Source of the DNA: Streptomyces sp. NRRL S-1022
GTDB taxonomy: Bacteria; Actinomycetota; Actinomycetes; Streptomycetales; Streptomycetaceae
Assembly: GCF_000720135.1 (NCBI RefSeq)
Contig: NZ_JOIU01000007.1
Location: forward strand, 217,140 to 281,139
Direction of reading: 5' to 3'
Length of the DNA: 64,000 bases
Shown piece by piece: positions 27,607-36,097 of the stretch (the first letter of the stretch is position 1; the number at the start of each line of letters is the position of its first letter). A program made the translations under genes and the position numbers. The notes below the pieces were generated by a model. That model worked only from the letters and a program-made list of their open reading frames with translations, was not told the DNA's origin and did no database searches.

Positions 27607-27636
27607 AGGTTAGTGACAGCGGCTGACAGTTGACAA
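27607..27636 (-). promoter_or_regulatory. MFS promoter with embedded TetR-type operator
   Basis: On the minus strand TTGTCA (27636-27631) and TAACCT (27612-27607) are 18 bp apart; the MFS ATG begins 6 bp beyond. The spacer contains an imperfect palindrome TGACAGC-G-GCTGACA (27614-27628, one mismatched pair), where repressor binding would block RNA polymerase. A near-identical direct repeat GGTTA[G/C]TGACA occurs at 27608 and 27652. TetR from 27725 is the likely ligand-responsive repressor. Confidence 0.5.
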
Positions 27637-27724
27637 ACCAATTCACTCGTCGGTTACTGACACGACATCGGCGCATAGTCTTCAGAGGCCGGGCCGGACG
27701 GACGTGTACAAGGGGAGAGAGGCC

Positions 27725-28351
27725 ATGGAGACGCTGCGGGAGCGCAAGAAGCGGCATACGCGGGAATCGCTGCTGAGGGCCGCTCTCGAACTGTTCACCA
27801 GCCAGGGGTACGAGCAGACCACCGTCGACGAGATCGCCGAGGCCGTCGACGTCTCGCAGCGCACCTTCTTCCGATACTTCGCGGGCAAGGAGGACGTGGC
27901 CTTCGCGGTGCAGAAGATGACGGAGGCGTCCTTCGTGGCGGCCGTACGCGCGCGCCCGCCGCACGAGGCGCCGATGAAGGCGCTGCGGCAGGCGTTCCTG
28001 GAGGGCTGGGAGACGATCCGGGAGACCGTCGAGTCGGTCGTGCCGGTCGAGCTGTACCTGCGCATGTACCGCACGATCGAGTCCACGCCCGCGCTGCTCG
28101 CCGCGCATCTGCGCCGGTCGGCGGCGACGGAGGAGACCCTCGCGCGGGTGCTGGCCGAGCGGGAGGGCGTCGATGTCGACGCCGACCCGCGGCCCCGGCT
28201 GGCGGTGGCCGTCTTCGGCGGGGTGATCCGGGTCAGCGAGCGGCAGTGGAGCACCAGCGAGGACTTCGGCCTGGACTCCATCCGCACCCTCACCGCGTCG
28301 TACCTGGACCAGGTGGGTTCGGCGCTCACCGGGCACTGGCGCTCCGCCTGA
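27725..28351 (+). CDS. TetR family regulator
   Basis: A 208-residue regulator. The N-terminal HTH is classic TetR: RHTRESLLRAALELFTSQGYEQTTVDEIAEAVDVSQRTFFRYFAGKED in successive helices (residues 10-57). The ligand domain is helical. The ATG at 27725 was preferred to a start 21 bp upstream because AGGGGAGAG lies at the right distance. It is divergent from the DHA2 MFS pump at a 124-bp intergenic region, so it probably represses the pump and itself. Confidence 0.93.
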   Translation: METLRERKKRHTRESLLRAALELFTSQGYEQTTVDEIAEAVDVSQRTFFRYFAGKEDVAFAVQKMTEASFVAAVRARPPHEAPMKALRQAFLEGWETIRETVESVVPVELYLRMYRTIESTPALLAAHLRRSAATEETLARVLAEREGVDVDADPRPRLAVAVFGGVIRVSERQWSTSEDFGLDSIRTLTASYLDQVGSALTGHWRSA

Positions 28352-28402
28352 GACCGCCGCCGGATCGCGGGGAGATCAACGGCGGCCCGCCGTCACGGTG
28401 TT

Positions 28403-28442
28403 CGGTAACCGACGAAACGTGATCCCTGTCACTCGGTTACCG
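28403..28442. promoter_or_regulatory. Nested inverted repeats upstream of the alpha/beta hydrolase gene
   Basis: Outer arms CGGTAACCGA (28403-28412) and TCGGTTACCG (28433-28442) are perfect complements separated by 20 bp. Inside lies GTGATCCCTGTCAC (28419-28432), which fits the remembered Streptomyces Crp pattern GTG-N6-GNCAC. A -10-like TAGTGT at 28462 is followed by the GTG start at 28477, suggesting a leaderless mRNA. Likely a regulatory site; the Crp reading is tentative. Confidence 0.45.
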
Positions 28443-28476
28443 CGAGACCCTCTCGTTCTCCTAGTGTGTCCTCCCA

Positions 28477-29694
28477 GTGACTTCCTTCGACACCTCCCCG
28501 CAATTGAACGTCTGGCGCGCACTGCTGGCGCTGGCCGTCGTGTTCGTGATGCTCGCGACCACCGGCTGGACCGCCCTGCGCAGTCACCGGGAGTCGACAG
28601 CGCTGCAGGCCTCGCTCGCCGAGTGGGAGCACGGCAGCATCCACGGCCTCCACCTGCCCGACCCCGAGGCCGCCCCGGCCCGCCTCGCCCGCTTCTTCGG
28701 TTCGCTCACCCCGCACGAGCGCGACCGCCTCGCCCACCGCTACCCGCTCGCGGTCGGCAACATGAACGGCGCTCCCGTCGCCCTGCGCTACCGGGCCAAC
28801 CGCATCGCGCTGGGCCAGGCCCGCAAGGCCGAGCACAAGCGTGTGCACGACAGCCGGCTCAGCTCGGCGGGCCAGCAGGACGCGGCCCGCCGGATGGAGC
28901 GCTACGCGTCCCTGCAGGACCCGGAGCGGCACATCCTGGCCTTCGACCCCGAGGGCTCGGGCCGGGTCGCCGAGGTGTTCGGCGACCTCGACCGGGCCGA
29001 GCGGATCTCGGTCGTCGTCCCCGGCGTCGACACCGATCTGCTCACCTTCCAGCGGACGTACCGCAAGTACAGCGCCCCGGTCGGCATGGCCGAGGCCCTG
29101 TACGCGGCCGAGCGCGACGCCGGCCCCCCGACCCGCACGGCGGTGATCGCCTGGGCCGACTACACCTCCCCCGACGGGCTCGGGGTGGACGCGGCCACCG
29201 GGCTGCGCGCCAAGGAGGGTGCCGTACGGCTGAACGCGCTGCTGCGCGCGCTGCCCGGTCGGGCCCCGGTGTCGATGTTCTGCCACAGCTACGGCTCGGT
29301 GGTCTGCGGGGTCGCCGCACACGGCATGCCCCGCCGGGTCGCCGACATAGCCGTGGCCGCGAGCCCCGGCATGCGCGTCACCCAGGCCTCCCACCTGGGC
29401 ACCTCGGCCCGGGTGTGGGCCATGCGGGACGCCAGCGACTGGGTGCAGGACGTCCCGTACCTGGAGCTGGGCGGCCTGGGCCACGGCGCCGACCCGGTGT
29501 CCTCGGCGTTCGGGGCGCGGGTGCTGTCGGCCCGGGACGCCCAGGGTCACAGCGGTTACTTCCAGCCCGGCACGGACAGCCTGCGCAACCTCGCCGACAT
29601 CGGCGTGGGCGCGTACGACGCGGTGACGTGCGCGCGGGAGAACGATGCGTGCCGGTCCGGTCTGTCCGGCGCGATGACGGCCGGACGCGCGTAG
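28477..29694 (+). CDS. Membrane-anchored alpha/beta hydrolase (DUF1023)
   Basis: A 405-residue protein with an N-terminal signal-anchor (WRALLALAVVFVMLATTGWTAL, residues 13-34), a helical region, then an alpha/beta hydrolase domain of the actinobacterial DUF1023 type. The nucleophile elbow is FCHSYGS (GxSxG variant), preceded by ISVVVPGVDTDL and IAWADYTSPDGLG. The catalytic His is probably in DAQGHSGYF near the C-terminus. It is probably an exported esterase; the substrate is unknown. GTG start; no clear Shine-Dalgarno. Confidence 0.88.
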   Translation: MTSFDTSPQLNVWRALLALAVVFVMLATTGWTALRSHRESTALQASLAEWEHGSIHGLHLPDPEAAPARLARFFGSLTPHERDRLAHRYPLAVGNMNGAPVALRYRANRIALGQARKAEHKRVHDSRLSSAGQQDAARRMERYASLQDPERHILAFDPEGSGRVAEVFGDLDRAERISVVVPGVDTDLLTFQRTYRKYSAPVGMAEALYAAERDAGPPTRTAVIAWADYTSPDGLGVDAATGLRAKEGAVRLNALLRALPGRAPVSMFCHSYGSVVCGVAAHGMPRRVADIAVAASPGMRVTQASHLGTSARVWAMRDASDWVQDVPYLELGGLGHGADPVSSAFGARVLSARDAQGHSGYFQPGTDSLRNLADIGVGAYDAVTCARENDACRSGLSGAMTAGRA

Positions 29695-29760
29695 AAACAG
29701 CAGGAAGTGCGGTCTGCGCGGGTGGCGACGGAGGAGCACGTGCCGCATACGATGAGCCGC

Positions 29761-30609
29761 ATGGGTGACGTACTGGCGGGTTTTCATGCCGTCTGGGGGT
29801 TCGAGTCCGACTCCGTGCTCATCCGTTACGAACGGGGGATTCGAACACCGAAGCTGTTCCAGGCGCTCGGTGAGCGCCGGATTCCGCTGCGGGCGGTCCA
29901 GGGGGTGACGCTCGCCCCGGGCAAGCGCGGCACGGTCGTCCTGCGGCTGGAGCCGCGTCCCGGCGCCGATCCGCTGATGGAGGCCGCCGACGGCCAGCTC
30001 AAGGAGGGCGCCGACCCCTACCGGCTGGTGCTGCCGGCCGAGCGGGAGACCCTCGCCGAGTACTACGCGGACGAGCTGAAGGGGCTGCTGACCGAGTCCG
30101 GGCCCGCCGAGCGGCACCTGGTGGCGGCGCCCGAGGCGCCGCTGCACTTCAAGGCGTACGACGGGAAGGCGTCCTTCGACGGGACGGCCGTGCAGTTCCG
30201 CTGGTCCTGGACCGGGGCGTCCTCGGCGAAGTGGAAGGCCGGCGACCAGAGCTTCCCGGTGGCCGAGCTGAGCGGGGTGGAGTGGCGGTCGCCGGAGATC
30301 TTCGAAGGGCACCTGCGGCTGGTGCCCCGCGATCAGGGCTCGGCGCGGAGCGCGCAGCCGGACCAGGACCCGGCGTCGGTGGTCTTCGGCCTGGGGTACG
30401 GGCCGGTGCACGAGTCGCTGCCGTTCGCCGCCGCGGTCCTGGCGGCCGTGCGCACGCGCGGGCCGGTGCCGGTGGCACCGGCCGTGTCCCGGCGCGACCC
30501 CGCGGACATCGCCGAGCGGATCCGGCACCTCGGGGAGCTGCACCAGGCGGGCCTGGTCACCGACGAGGAGTTCGCGTCGAAGAAGGCCGAGCTGCTGGCC
30601 GAGCTGTAG
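29761..30609 (+). CDS. DUF4429 protein with C-terminal SHOCT domain
   Basis: A 282-residue protein with two DUF4429 repeats: FHAVWGFESDSVLIRYERG, and LHFKAYDGKASFDGTAVQFRW from residue 125. The C-terminal 30 residues (AERIRHLGELHQAGLVTDEEFASKKAELL) are a textbook SHOCT domain, a short oligomerisation motif. DUF4429 has a PH-like fold and may bind lipids or proteins. The ATG at 29761 was chosen because family members begin MGDVLAG; an ATG 9 bp upstream is also possible. Function unknown. Confidence 0.85.
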   Translation: MGDVLAGFHAVWGFESDSVLIRYERGIRTPKLFQALGERRIPLRAVQGVTLAPGKRGTVVLRLEPRPGADPLMEAADGQLKEGADPYRLVLPAERETLAEYYADELKGLLTESGPAERHLVAAPEAPLHFKAYDGKASFDGTAVQFRWSWTGASSAKWKAGDQSFPVAELSGVEWRSPEIFEGHLRLVPRDQGSARSAQPDQDPASVVFGLGYGPVHESLPFAAAVLAAVRTRGPVPVAPAVSRRDPADIAERIRHLGELHQAGLVTDEEFASKKAELLAEL

Positions 30610-30619
30610 CTGCCGCCCG

Positions 30620-31075
30620 CTACCGTTCGCGCGCGTAGAAGCTGATCTTCCGGTCCAGGACGCCGAGGGTGTCGTGGAGCTCCGCGATCCGGGACAGCAC
30701 GTCCCTGCGGGTCGACTCCAGCAGCTGCCGGCGCTCCGCGAAGGTGTGGTCGCCCTCCCGGACCAGTTCCGCGTACCGGACCATGTCGGCGACCGGCATG
30801 CCGGTCAGCCGGAGCTTGGTCACGAAGTCCAGCCAGTCCAGGTCGCGGTTGCTGTAGCGGCGCTGGCCGGTGTGCGAGCGGTCGACGTGCGGCATCAGCC
30901 CGATGCGCTCGTACCAGCGCAGCGTGTGCGCGGTCAGGCCGGTGAACGCGACGACCTCGCTGATCGTGTAGCGGTCCTGGCCGTCGGGGCGGGGATGGCG
31001 CCGGGGTGGGGCGGAGCAGATGTTGGTGGGCGTGGCGTGCTCGGTGGCCGTCGGCGGGGTCTGCATCACCGTCAT
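30620..31075 (-). CDS. MerR family regulator
   Basis: A 151-residue regulator. After a 35-residue tail, a MerR HTH (YTISEVVAFTGLTAHTLRWYERIGLM) and wing (RRYSNRDLDWLDFVTKLRLTGMPVADMVRYAEL) are followed by a coiled-coil dimerisation helix. There is no cysteine-rich effector domain, so it is not a typical metal sensor. It ends 10 bp from the convergent DUF4429 gene. Its own promoter has MerR architecture (31082-31112) and places +1 on the ATG at 31075, so it is probably autoregulated and leaderless. Confidence 0.92.
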   Translation of the reverse strand: MTVMQTPPTATEHATPTNICSAPPRRHPRPDGQDRYTISEVVAFTGLTAHTLRWYERIGLMPHVDRSHTGQRRYSNRDLDWLDFVTKLRLTGMPVADMVRYAELVREGDHTFAERRQLLESTRRDVLSRIAELHDTLGVLDRKISFYARER

Positions 31076-31081
31076 GGCCCC

Positions 31082-31112
31082 ACGCTATGACCTTGGAGTG
31101 CACTCCAAGCAA
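31082..31112 (-). promoter_or_regulatory. MerR-type promoter with palindromic operator
   Basis: On the minus strand TTGCTT (31112-31107) and TAGCGT (31087-31082) are 19 bp apart. This is the over-long spacing that MerR proteins correct by untwisting DNA. A perfect 18-bp palindrome CTTGGAGTGCACTCCAAG (31092-31109) fills most of the spacer. The expected start of transcription coincides with the A of the MerR ATG. Confidence 0.8.
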
Positions 31113-31206
31113 GCCGCTCCGGCAAGAAATCGGCACGACCGGACCGGCACCGGCGGGTCCGGATCCCCCGTGCAGCCGCTGTCGTGAGCCGCATAGGCTC
31201 GGACGC

Positions 31207-32028
31207 ATGTCGTTGCAGAGCCTGGCGCTGATCGAGAACTGGCCCGTCCCCACCGCCGCGGCGGGTGTCGTACGAGCCGACGGGACCGTCCTCGGGACGC
31301 ACGGTCCCGTCGGGCACCGCTTCCCGCTGGCCTCCGTCACCAAGCCGCTGTCGGCCTACGCGGCGCTCGTCGCGTACGAGGAGGGGGCGGTCGAGCTGGA
31401 CGAGCCGGCCGGCCCGCCCGGGTCGACGGTGCGGCACCTGCTCGCGCACACCTCCGGGCTGGCCTTCGACGAGCACCGGGTGACGGCCGCGCCCGGCGAG
31501 CGGCGACTGTACTCGAACGCCGGGTTCGAGCAGCTCGGGGACCACATCGCCAAGGCGACGGACATCCCGTTCGCGGAGTACCTGCGGCAGGCGGTGCTGG
31601 AGCCGCTGGGCATGGCGTCCACGTCGCTGGAGGGGTCGCCGGCGAAGGACGGGGTGTCGACGGTGCAGGACCTGCTGCGGTTCGCGGCCGAGGTGCAGGC
31701 GCCGAGGCTGCTGGACGCGCGGACGGTGGCGGCGGCGATGACGGTGCAGTACCCGGGGACGAAGGGGGTGCTGCCGGGGTACGGGCACCAGAACCCGAAC
31801 GACTGGGGGCTGGGCTTCGAGATCCGCGACGGGAAGGCCCCGCACTGGACGGGGAGTTCGTCCTCGCCCCGCACGTTCGGGCATTTCGGGCAGTCCGGTA
31901 CGTTCCTCTGGATCGACCCCGAGGCCGGGGTGGCGGCCGCCGCCCTGACGGACCGGGCGTTCGGGCCCTGGGCGGTCGAGGCGTGGCCGGTCCTCACGGA
32001 CGCGGTGCTCGCGGAACTGCGCGGCTAG
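31207..32028 (+). CDS. Serine hydrolase (beta-lactamase/class C PBP-like)
   Basis: A 273-residue cytoplasmic beta-lactamase-fold protein. SxxK is LASVTKPL (Ser and Lys near residue 42-45), the Tyr motif is LYSNAGF, and the KTG equivalent is FGHFGQSG near residue 225. LAHTSGL is also typical of the beta-lactamase family (PF00144). Such enzymes are esterases or peptidases; the substrate is unknown. No signal peptide. The stop overlaps the convergent pirin gene by 4 bp. Confidence 0.9.
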   Translation: MSLQSLALIENWPVPTAAAGVVRADGTVLGTHGPVGHRFPLASVTKPLSAYAALVAYEEGAVELDEPAGPPGSTVRHLLAHTSGLAFDEHRVTAAPGERRLYSNAGFEQLGDHIAKATDIPFAEYLRQAVLEPLGMASTSLEGSPAKDGVSTVQDLLRFAAEVQAPRLLDARTVAAAMTVQYPGTKGVLPGYGHQNPNDWGLGFEIRDGKAPHWTGSSSSPRTFGHFGQSGTFLWIDPEAGVAAAALTDRAFGPWAVEAWPVLTDAVLAELRG

Positions 32029-32678
32029 GGCGCCATCTCCCACAGCAGCAGCTCCGCCGGCGCCGTCGCCACCGCCTCCAGGGACCGCGCCCCGGTGATC
32101 CGCGCCGCGTCCCCGGGGCGCAGCTCCTCCCCGGCCAGCCGGACCTCGCCCCGCACGACGTGCACGTACACGTACGCCGCGTCGGGGACCGCCGTCCGCT
32201 CACCGGGCTCCAGGCGCCGTACGTGGAGCATCGCGCCGGCCGCCGGCACCGCGTACGGCGTGGCGTCGGCGATGCCCGGGACGAGGTCGTACGAGGGGTC
32301 GCCGCCGGACTCGCGTGGCGTCAGCCACATCTGCACGAAGGTCAGCGGCACGTCCCCGTCGTTGTGTTCCACGTGCCGTACGCCCGCCGCCGCGCTCAGG
32401 TGCTGGACGTCCCCGGGGCGGACCCGGGTCTCGTGGCCCGTGGAGTCGCGGTGGGTCAGCTCGCCCTCGACCACCCAGGTGACGATCTCGGTGTGGCTGT
32501 GCGGGTGTTCGCCGAAGCCGGCGCCGGGGGCGAGCCGCTCCTCGTTGCAGGCGATCACCGCGCCGAAGCGGAGATTGTCCGGTTCGTAGTGCGGGCCGAA
32601 GGAGAAGGCGTGCCGGGTCTCGATCCCGGCCTGCGGATCCCCTCCGCGGTAGCGCTCAGCGGCGCGCCGAACATCCAT
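32025..32678 (-). CDS. Pirin family protein
   Basis: A 217-residue double-cupin protein. The N-terminal cupin holds the metal-binding set FGEHPHSHTEIVTWVVEGELTHRDSTG, with HxHxH and a later Glu as in pirins and quercetinase-like YhhW. AGVRHVEHND and FVQMWLTP are also typical. Pirins bind iron; some oxidise flavonols, others act in regulation. The ATG at 32678 (MDVRRAAERY) was chosen because the family starts there; a GTG 24 bp upstream is in frame. Confidence 0.9.
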   Translation of the reverse strand: MDVRRAAERYRGGDPQAGIETRHAFSFGPHYEPDNLRFGAVIACNEERLAPGAGFGEHPHSHTEIVTWVVEGELTHRDSTGHETRVRPGDVQHLSAAAGVRHVEHNDGDVPLTFVQMWLTPRESGGDPSYDLVPGIADATPYAVPAAGAMLHVRRLEPGERTAVPDAAYVYVHVVRGEVRLAGEELRPGDAARITGARSLEAVATAPAELLLWEMAP

Positions 32679-32752
32679 CACCCGGCCCACGGTAGACCTC
32701 ACCCCTGACCCGGCGGCGCACGGGTCCGGCCCGATAAGGCAGTCTTGTCCCC

Positions 32753-33958
32753 GTGCCCGAACCCGAATCCCACCACGGTGACCCCGCAGCCCACGCCGTC
32801 CACCCGCACTCCGCGACCCTGAGGCGGCTGGAGAAGTCCTCGGGACGACTCGCCGCGCAGGCGATCGCGCGCATGGACGAGTCCCTGCCGTGGTACCGGG
32901 CCATGCCTCCGGAGAACCGTTCCTGGATCGGTCTCGTCGCCCAGGCGGGCATCGCCGCCTTCACCGAGTGGTTCCGGCGCCCGGACGCCCCCCAGGCGAT
33001 CTCCACGGACGTCTTCGGGACCGCCCCGCGCGAGCTGACCCGGGCCATCACGCTGCGGCAGACCGTGGAGATGGTGCGGACCACGATCGAGGTCATGGAG
33101 AGCGCCATCGACGAGGTGGCCGCCCCCGGTGACGAGGGCGTGCTGCGCGAGGCGCTGCTGGTCTACGCCCGCGAGATCGCCTTCGCCACCGCCCAGGTGT
33201 ACGCCCAGGCCGCCGAGGCACGCGGTGCCTGGGACGCGCGCCTGGAGTCGCTGGTGGTGAACGCCGTGCTGAGCGGCGAGGCGGACGAGGGCGCGGTCAG
33301 CCGGGCCGCCGCGCTGGGGTGGAACTCGCCCGAACACGTGTGCGTGGTGCTGGGGACCGCGCCCGACGGGGACAGCGAGCTGACGGTCGAGGCGATCCGG
33401 CGGGCCGCGCGCCACGCCAAGCTCCAGGTGCTCACGGGGGTGCTCGGGGACCGGCTGGTCGTCATCGCCGGCGGCAGCGCCAACCCGCTCGCCGTGGCGA
33501 AGTCGCTGATCGGGCCGTTCGCCGCCGGTCCCGTGGTCGCGGGCCCGGTGGTGGCCGACCTGCTCGCCGCCACCCGGTCCGCACAGGCCGCCGCCGCGGG
33601 ACTGAAGGCCTGTTCGGCCTGGCAGGACGCGCCGCGGCCGGTGCTCGCGGACGATCTGCTGCCGGAGCGGGCGATCGCGGGTGATCCGAGCGCCCGCGAG
33701 CAGCTGGTGGAGGAGATCTACAGACCGCTGGAGGAGGCCGGCTCCGCTCTCCTGGAAACCCTGAGTGTCTACCTGGAGCAGGCGAGCAGTCTGGAAGGCG
33801 CGGCGAGGATGCTCTTCGTTCACCCGAACACCGTGCGCTACCGGCTCCGACGTGTGACTGATGTCACCGGATGGTCGCCCTCGGATGTACGATCCGCGTT
33901 CACACTACGGATCGCGCTCATCCTGGGGCGTCTGGCCGATGGTGAACCCCAGACATAG
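32753..33958 (+). CDS. fasR: FasR, PucR-type activator of fatty-acid synthase genes
   Basis: A 401-residue regulator directly upstream of fabD. The N-terminal half is a helical RsbRD-like domain (WIGLVAQAGIAAFTEWFRRPDAP, VEMVRTTIEVMESAIDEV), the middle a GGDEF-like CdaR domain, and the C-terminus a PucR HTH (SSLEGAARMLFVHPNTVRYRLRRVTDVTGW). In S. coelicolor the homologue FasR activates the fabD-fabH-acpP-fabF operon. Position and architecture match. GTG start. The gap to fabD is about 85 bp and contains a likely operator. Confidence 0.93.
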   Translation: MPEPESHHGDPAAHAVHPHSATLRRLEKSSGRLAAQAIARMDESLPWYRAMPPENRSWIGLVAQAGIAAFTEWFRRPDAPQAISTDVFGTAPRELTRAITLRQTVEMVRTTIEVMESAIDEVAAPGDEGVLREALLVYAREIAFATAQVYAQAAEARGAWDARLESLVVNAVLSGEADEGAVSRAAALGWNSPEHVCVVLGTAPDGDSELTVEAIRRAARHAKLQVLTGVLGDRLVVIAGGSANPLAVAKSLIGPFAAGPVVAGPVVADLLAATRSAQAAAAGLKACSAWQDAPRPVLADDLLPERAIAGDPSAREQLVEEIYRPLEEAGSALLETLSVYLEQASSLEGAARMLFVHPNTVRYRLRRVTDVTGWSPSDVRSAFTLRIALILGRLADGEPQT

Positions 33959-33960
33959 GG

Positions 33961-33981
33961 TTTTGTCGGAGGCCCACAAAA
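33961..33981 (+). promoter_or_regulatory. Candidate FasR operator in the fabD promoter
   Basis: TTTTGT-N9-ACAAAA is a 6-bp inverted repeat 67-87 bp before the fabD start, immediately after the fasR stop. FasR of S. coelicolor is known to act at the fabD promoter; assigning this exact repeat is my inference. AT-rich arms are striking in this GC-rich background. Confidence 0.5.
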
Positions 33982-34047
33982 GCCCTTCGTGTTCTTCGTC
34001 CTTGTCCTCACGGGCGGCCTTGCCCGTCCCCAAGAGAGAGTGTGAGA

Positions 34048-34974
34048 GTGCTCGTACTCGTCGCTCCCGGCCAGGGCGCTCAGACGCCCGGCTTCCTGAC
34101 CCCCTGGCTCGAACTGCCCGGTGCCGCTGACCGCGTCGCCGCCTGGTCGGACGCCATCGGACTGGACCTCGTCCACTACGGCACCCAGGCCGATGCCGAC
34201 GCCATCCGGGACACCGCGGTGGCCCAGCCGCTGCTCGTGGCCGCCGGCATCCTGTCCGCCGCGGCACTCGGTGACATCTCCGCCATCGCTCCCGGCGGGG
34301 TCGCGGGTCACAGCGTGGGTGAGATCACCGCCGCCGCCTTCGCGGGTGTCCTGGACGACACGGCCGCCCTCGGTCTCGTCCGCACCCGGGGCCTGGCGAT
34401 GGCCGACGCCGCCGCGGTCACCGAGACCGGCATGGCGGCGCTGCTCGGCGGCGACCCCGAGGTGACCCTCCCGCACCTGGAGAAGCTGGGCCTGACCCCG
34501 GCGAACATCAACGGCGCGGGCCAGATCGTCGCCGCCGGCACGCTGGAGCAGCTGGCCGCGCTGGCCGAGGACAAGCCCGAGGGCGTCCGCAAGGTCGTCG
34601 CGCTGAAGGTCGCCGGCGCCTTCCACACGAGCCACATGGCGCCCGCGGTGGACACCCTGGCCGAGGCCGCGGCGAAGCTGTCACCGGCCGACCCGAAGGT
34701 GCCGTACGTCTCCAACAGGGACGGCCGGACCGTCGAGTCCGGCGCCGAGGTGCTGGAGCGGCTGGTCGGCCAGGTCGCCAACCCGGTGCGCTGGGACCTG
34801 TGCATGGAGACGTTCAAGGAGCTGGGCGTCACGGCGCTCGTCGAGGTGTGCCCGGGCGGCACGCTGACCGGCCTGGCCAAGCGCGCGCTGCCCGGCGTGA
34901 AGACGCTGGCGTTGAAGACCCCCGACGACCTCGACGCGGCCCGCGCTCTCCTCGCAGAGCACACCGGCGCCTAA
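34048..34974 (+). CDS. fabD: Malonyl-CoA:ACP transacylase
   Basis: A 308-residue acyltransferase: VLVLVAPGQGAQTPG opening, nucleophile in AGHSVGEITAA (GHSxG), catalytic His in GAFHTSHMAPA, and the Arg strand LVRTRGLAMADAA. It moves malonyl from CoA to ACP for chain elongation, and in Streptomyces can also serve polyketide synthases. The GTG at 34048 was preferred to one at 34042 because the GAGAGAG Shine-Dalgarno is better spaced; both are in frame. First gene of fabD-fabH-acpP-fabF. Confidence 0.96.
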   Translation: MLVLVAPGQGAQTPGFLTPWLELPGAADRVAAWSDAIGLDLVHYGTQADADAIRDTAVAQPLLVAAGILSAAALGDISAIAPGGVAGHSVGEITAAAFAGVLDDTAALGLVRTRGLAMADAAAVTETGMAALLGGDPEVTLPHLEKLGLTPANINGAGQIVAAGTLEQLAALAEDKPEGVRKVVALKVAGAFHTSHMAPAVDTLAEAAAKLSPADPKVPYVSNRDGRTVESGAEVLERLVGQVANPVRWDLCMETFKELGVTALVEVCPGGTLTGLAKRALPGVKTLALKTPDDLDAARALLAEHTGA

Positions 34975-34984
34975 GGAGCCGTAC

Positions 34985-36016
34985 ATGGCGAAGATCAAGC
35001 CCAGCAAGGGCGCCCCGTATGCGCGCATCCTCGGCGTCGGCGGCTACCGGCCGACCCGGGTGGTGCCCAACGAGGTGATCCTCGAGAAGATCGACTCCTC
35101 CGACGAGTGGATCCGCTCGCGTTCCGGCATCGAGACCCGGCACTGGGCCGGTCCCGAGGAGACCGTGGCCGCGATGGCGATCGAGGCGTCCGGGAAGGCG
35201 ATCGCGGACGCCGGCATCGACGCCGAGCAGATCGGCGCGGTGGTCGTCTCGACCGTCTCGCACTTCACCCAGACCCCGGCCGTCGCCACCGAGATCGCCG
35301 ACAAGCTGGGCACGGACAAGGCAGCCGCCTTCGACATCTCGGCCGGCTGCGCGGGCTTCGGCTACGGCCTGACGCTCGCCAAGGGCATGGTGGTGGAAGG
35401 TTCCGCCGACCACGTGCTGGTGATCGGCGTGGAGCGGCTGAGCGACCTGACCGACCTGGAGGACCGGGCGACCGCGTTCCTGTTCGGTGACGGCGCCGGC
35501 GCGGTCGTGGTCGGCCCCTCGAACGAGCCGGCGATCGGCCCGACGGTGTGGGGCTCCGAGGGCGACAAGTCCGAGACCATCAAGCAGACCGTCACCTGGG
35601 ACCGGTTCGCCCTCGGCGACGTCTCCCAGCTGCCTCTGGACAGCCAGGGCAACATCAAGTTCCCTGCGATCACGCAGGAGGGCCAGGCGGTGTTCCGCTG
35701 GGCCGTGTTCGAGATGGCGAAGGTCGCCCAGCAGGCGCTGGACGCGGCCGGAATCACCGCGGACGACCTGGACGTCTTCATCCCGCACCAGGCCAATGTG
35801 CGGATCATCGACTCGATGGTGAAGACACTGAAGCTGCCGGAGCACGTCACGGTCGCCCGTGACATCCGCACCACCGGCAACACCTCGGCCGCCTCGATCC
35901 CGCTCGCGATGGAGCGGCTCCTGGCGACCGGGGAGGCGAAGAGCGGCGACACCGCGCTCGTCATCGGATTCGGGGCGGGTCTCGTCTACGCCGCCACGGT
36001 CGTTACCCTCCCCTAG
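34985..36016 (+). CDS. fabH: Beta-ketoacyl-ACP synthase III
   Basis: A 343-residue thiolase-fold enzyme with the KAS III triad: Cys122 (DISAGCAGFGYG), His in FIPHQANVRI and Asn in TTGNTSAAS. It condenses acetyl- or branched acyl-CoA with malonyl-ACP to start fatty-acid chains; Streptomyces FabH prefers branched starters (known). It is 10 bp after fabD with AAGGAG before the ATG. Confidence 0.97.
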   Translation: MAKIKPSKGAPYARILGVGGYRPTRVVPNEVILEKIDSSDEWIRSRSGIETRHWAGPEETVAAMAIEASGKAIADAGIDAEQIGAVVVSTVSHFTQTPAVATEIADKLGTDKAAAFDISAGCAGFGYGLTLAKGMVVEGSADHVLVIGVERLSDLTDLEDRATAFLFGDGAGAVVVGPSNEPAIGPTVWGSEGDKSETIKQTVTWDRFALGDVSQLPLDSQGNIKFPAITQEGQAVFRWAVFEMAKVAQQALDAAGITADDLDVFIPHQANVRIIDSMVKTLKLPEHVTVARDIRTTGNTSAASIPLAMERLLATGEAKSGDTALVIGFGAGLVYAATVVTLP

Positions 36017-36097
36017 GCACTCCGTGCCGGATCAAGCGGTCCGGCAGGGGGACAACTGCCACAAACCGTCTGGAATATCTAAGAAGGAGCGCCTGAC

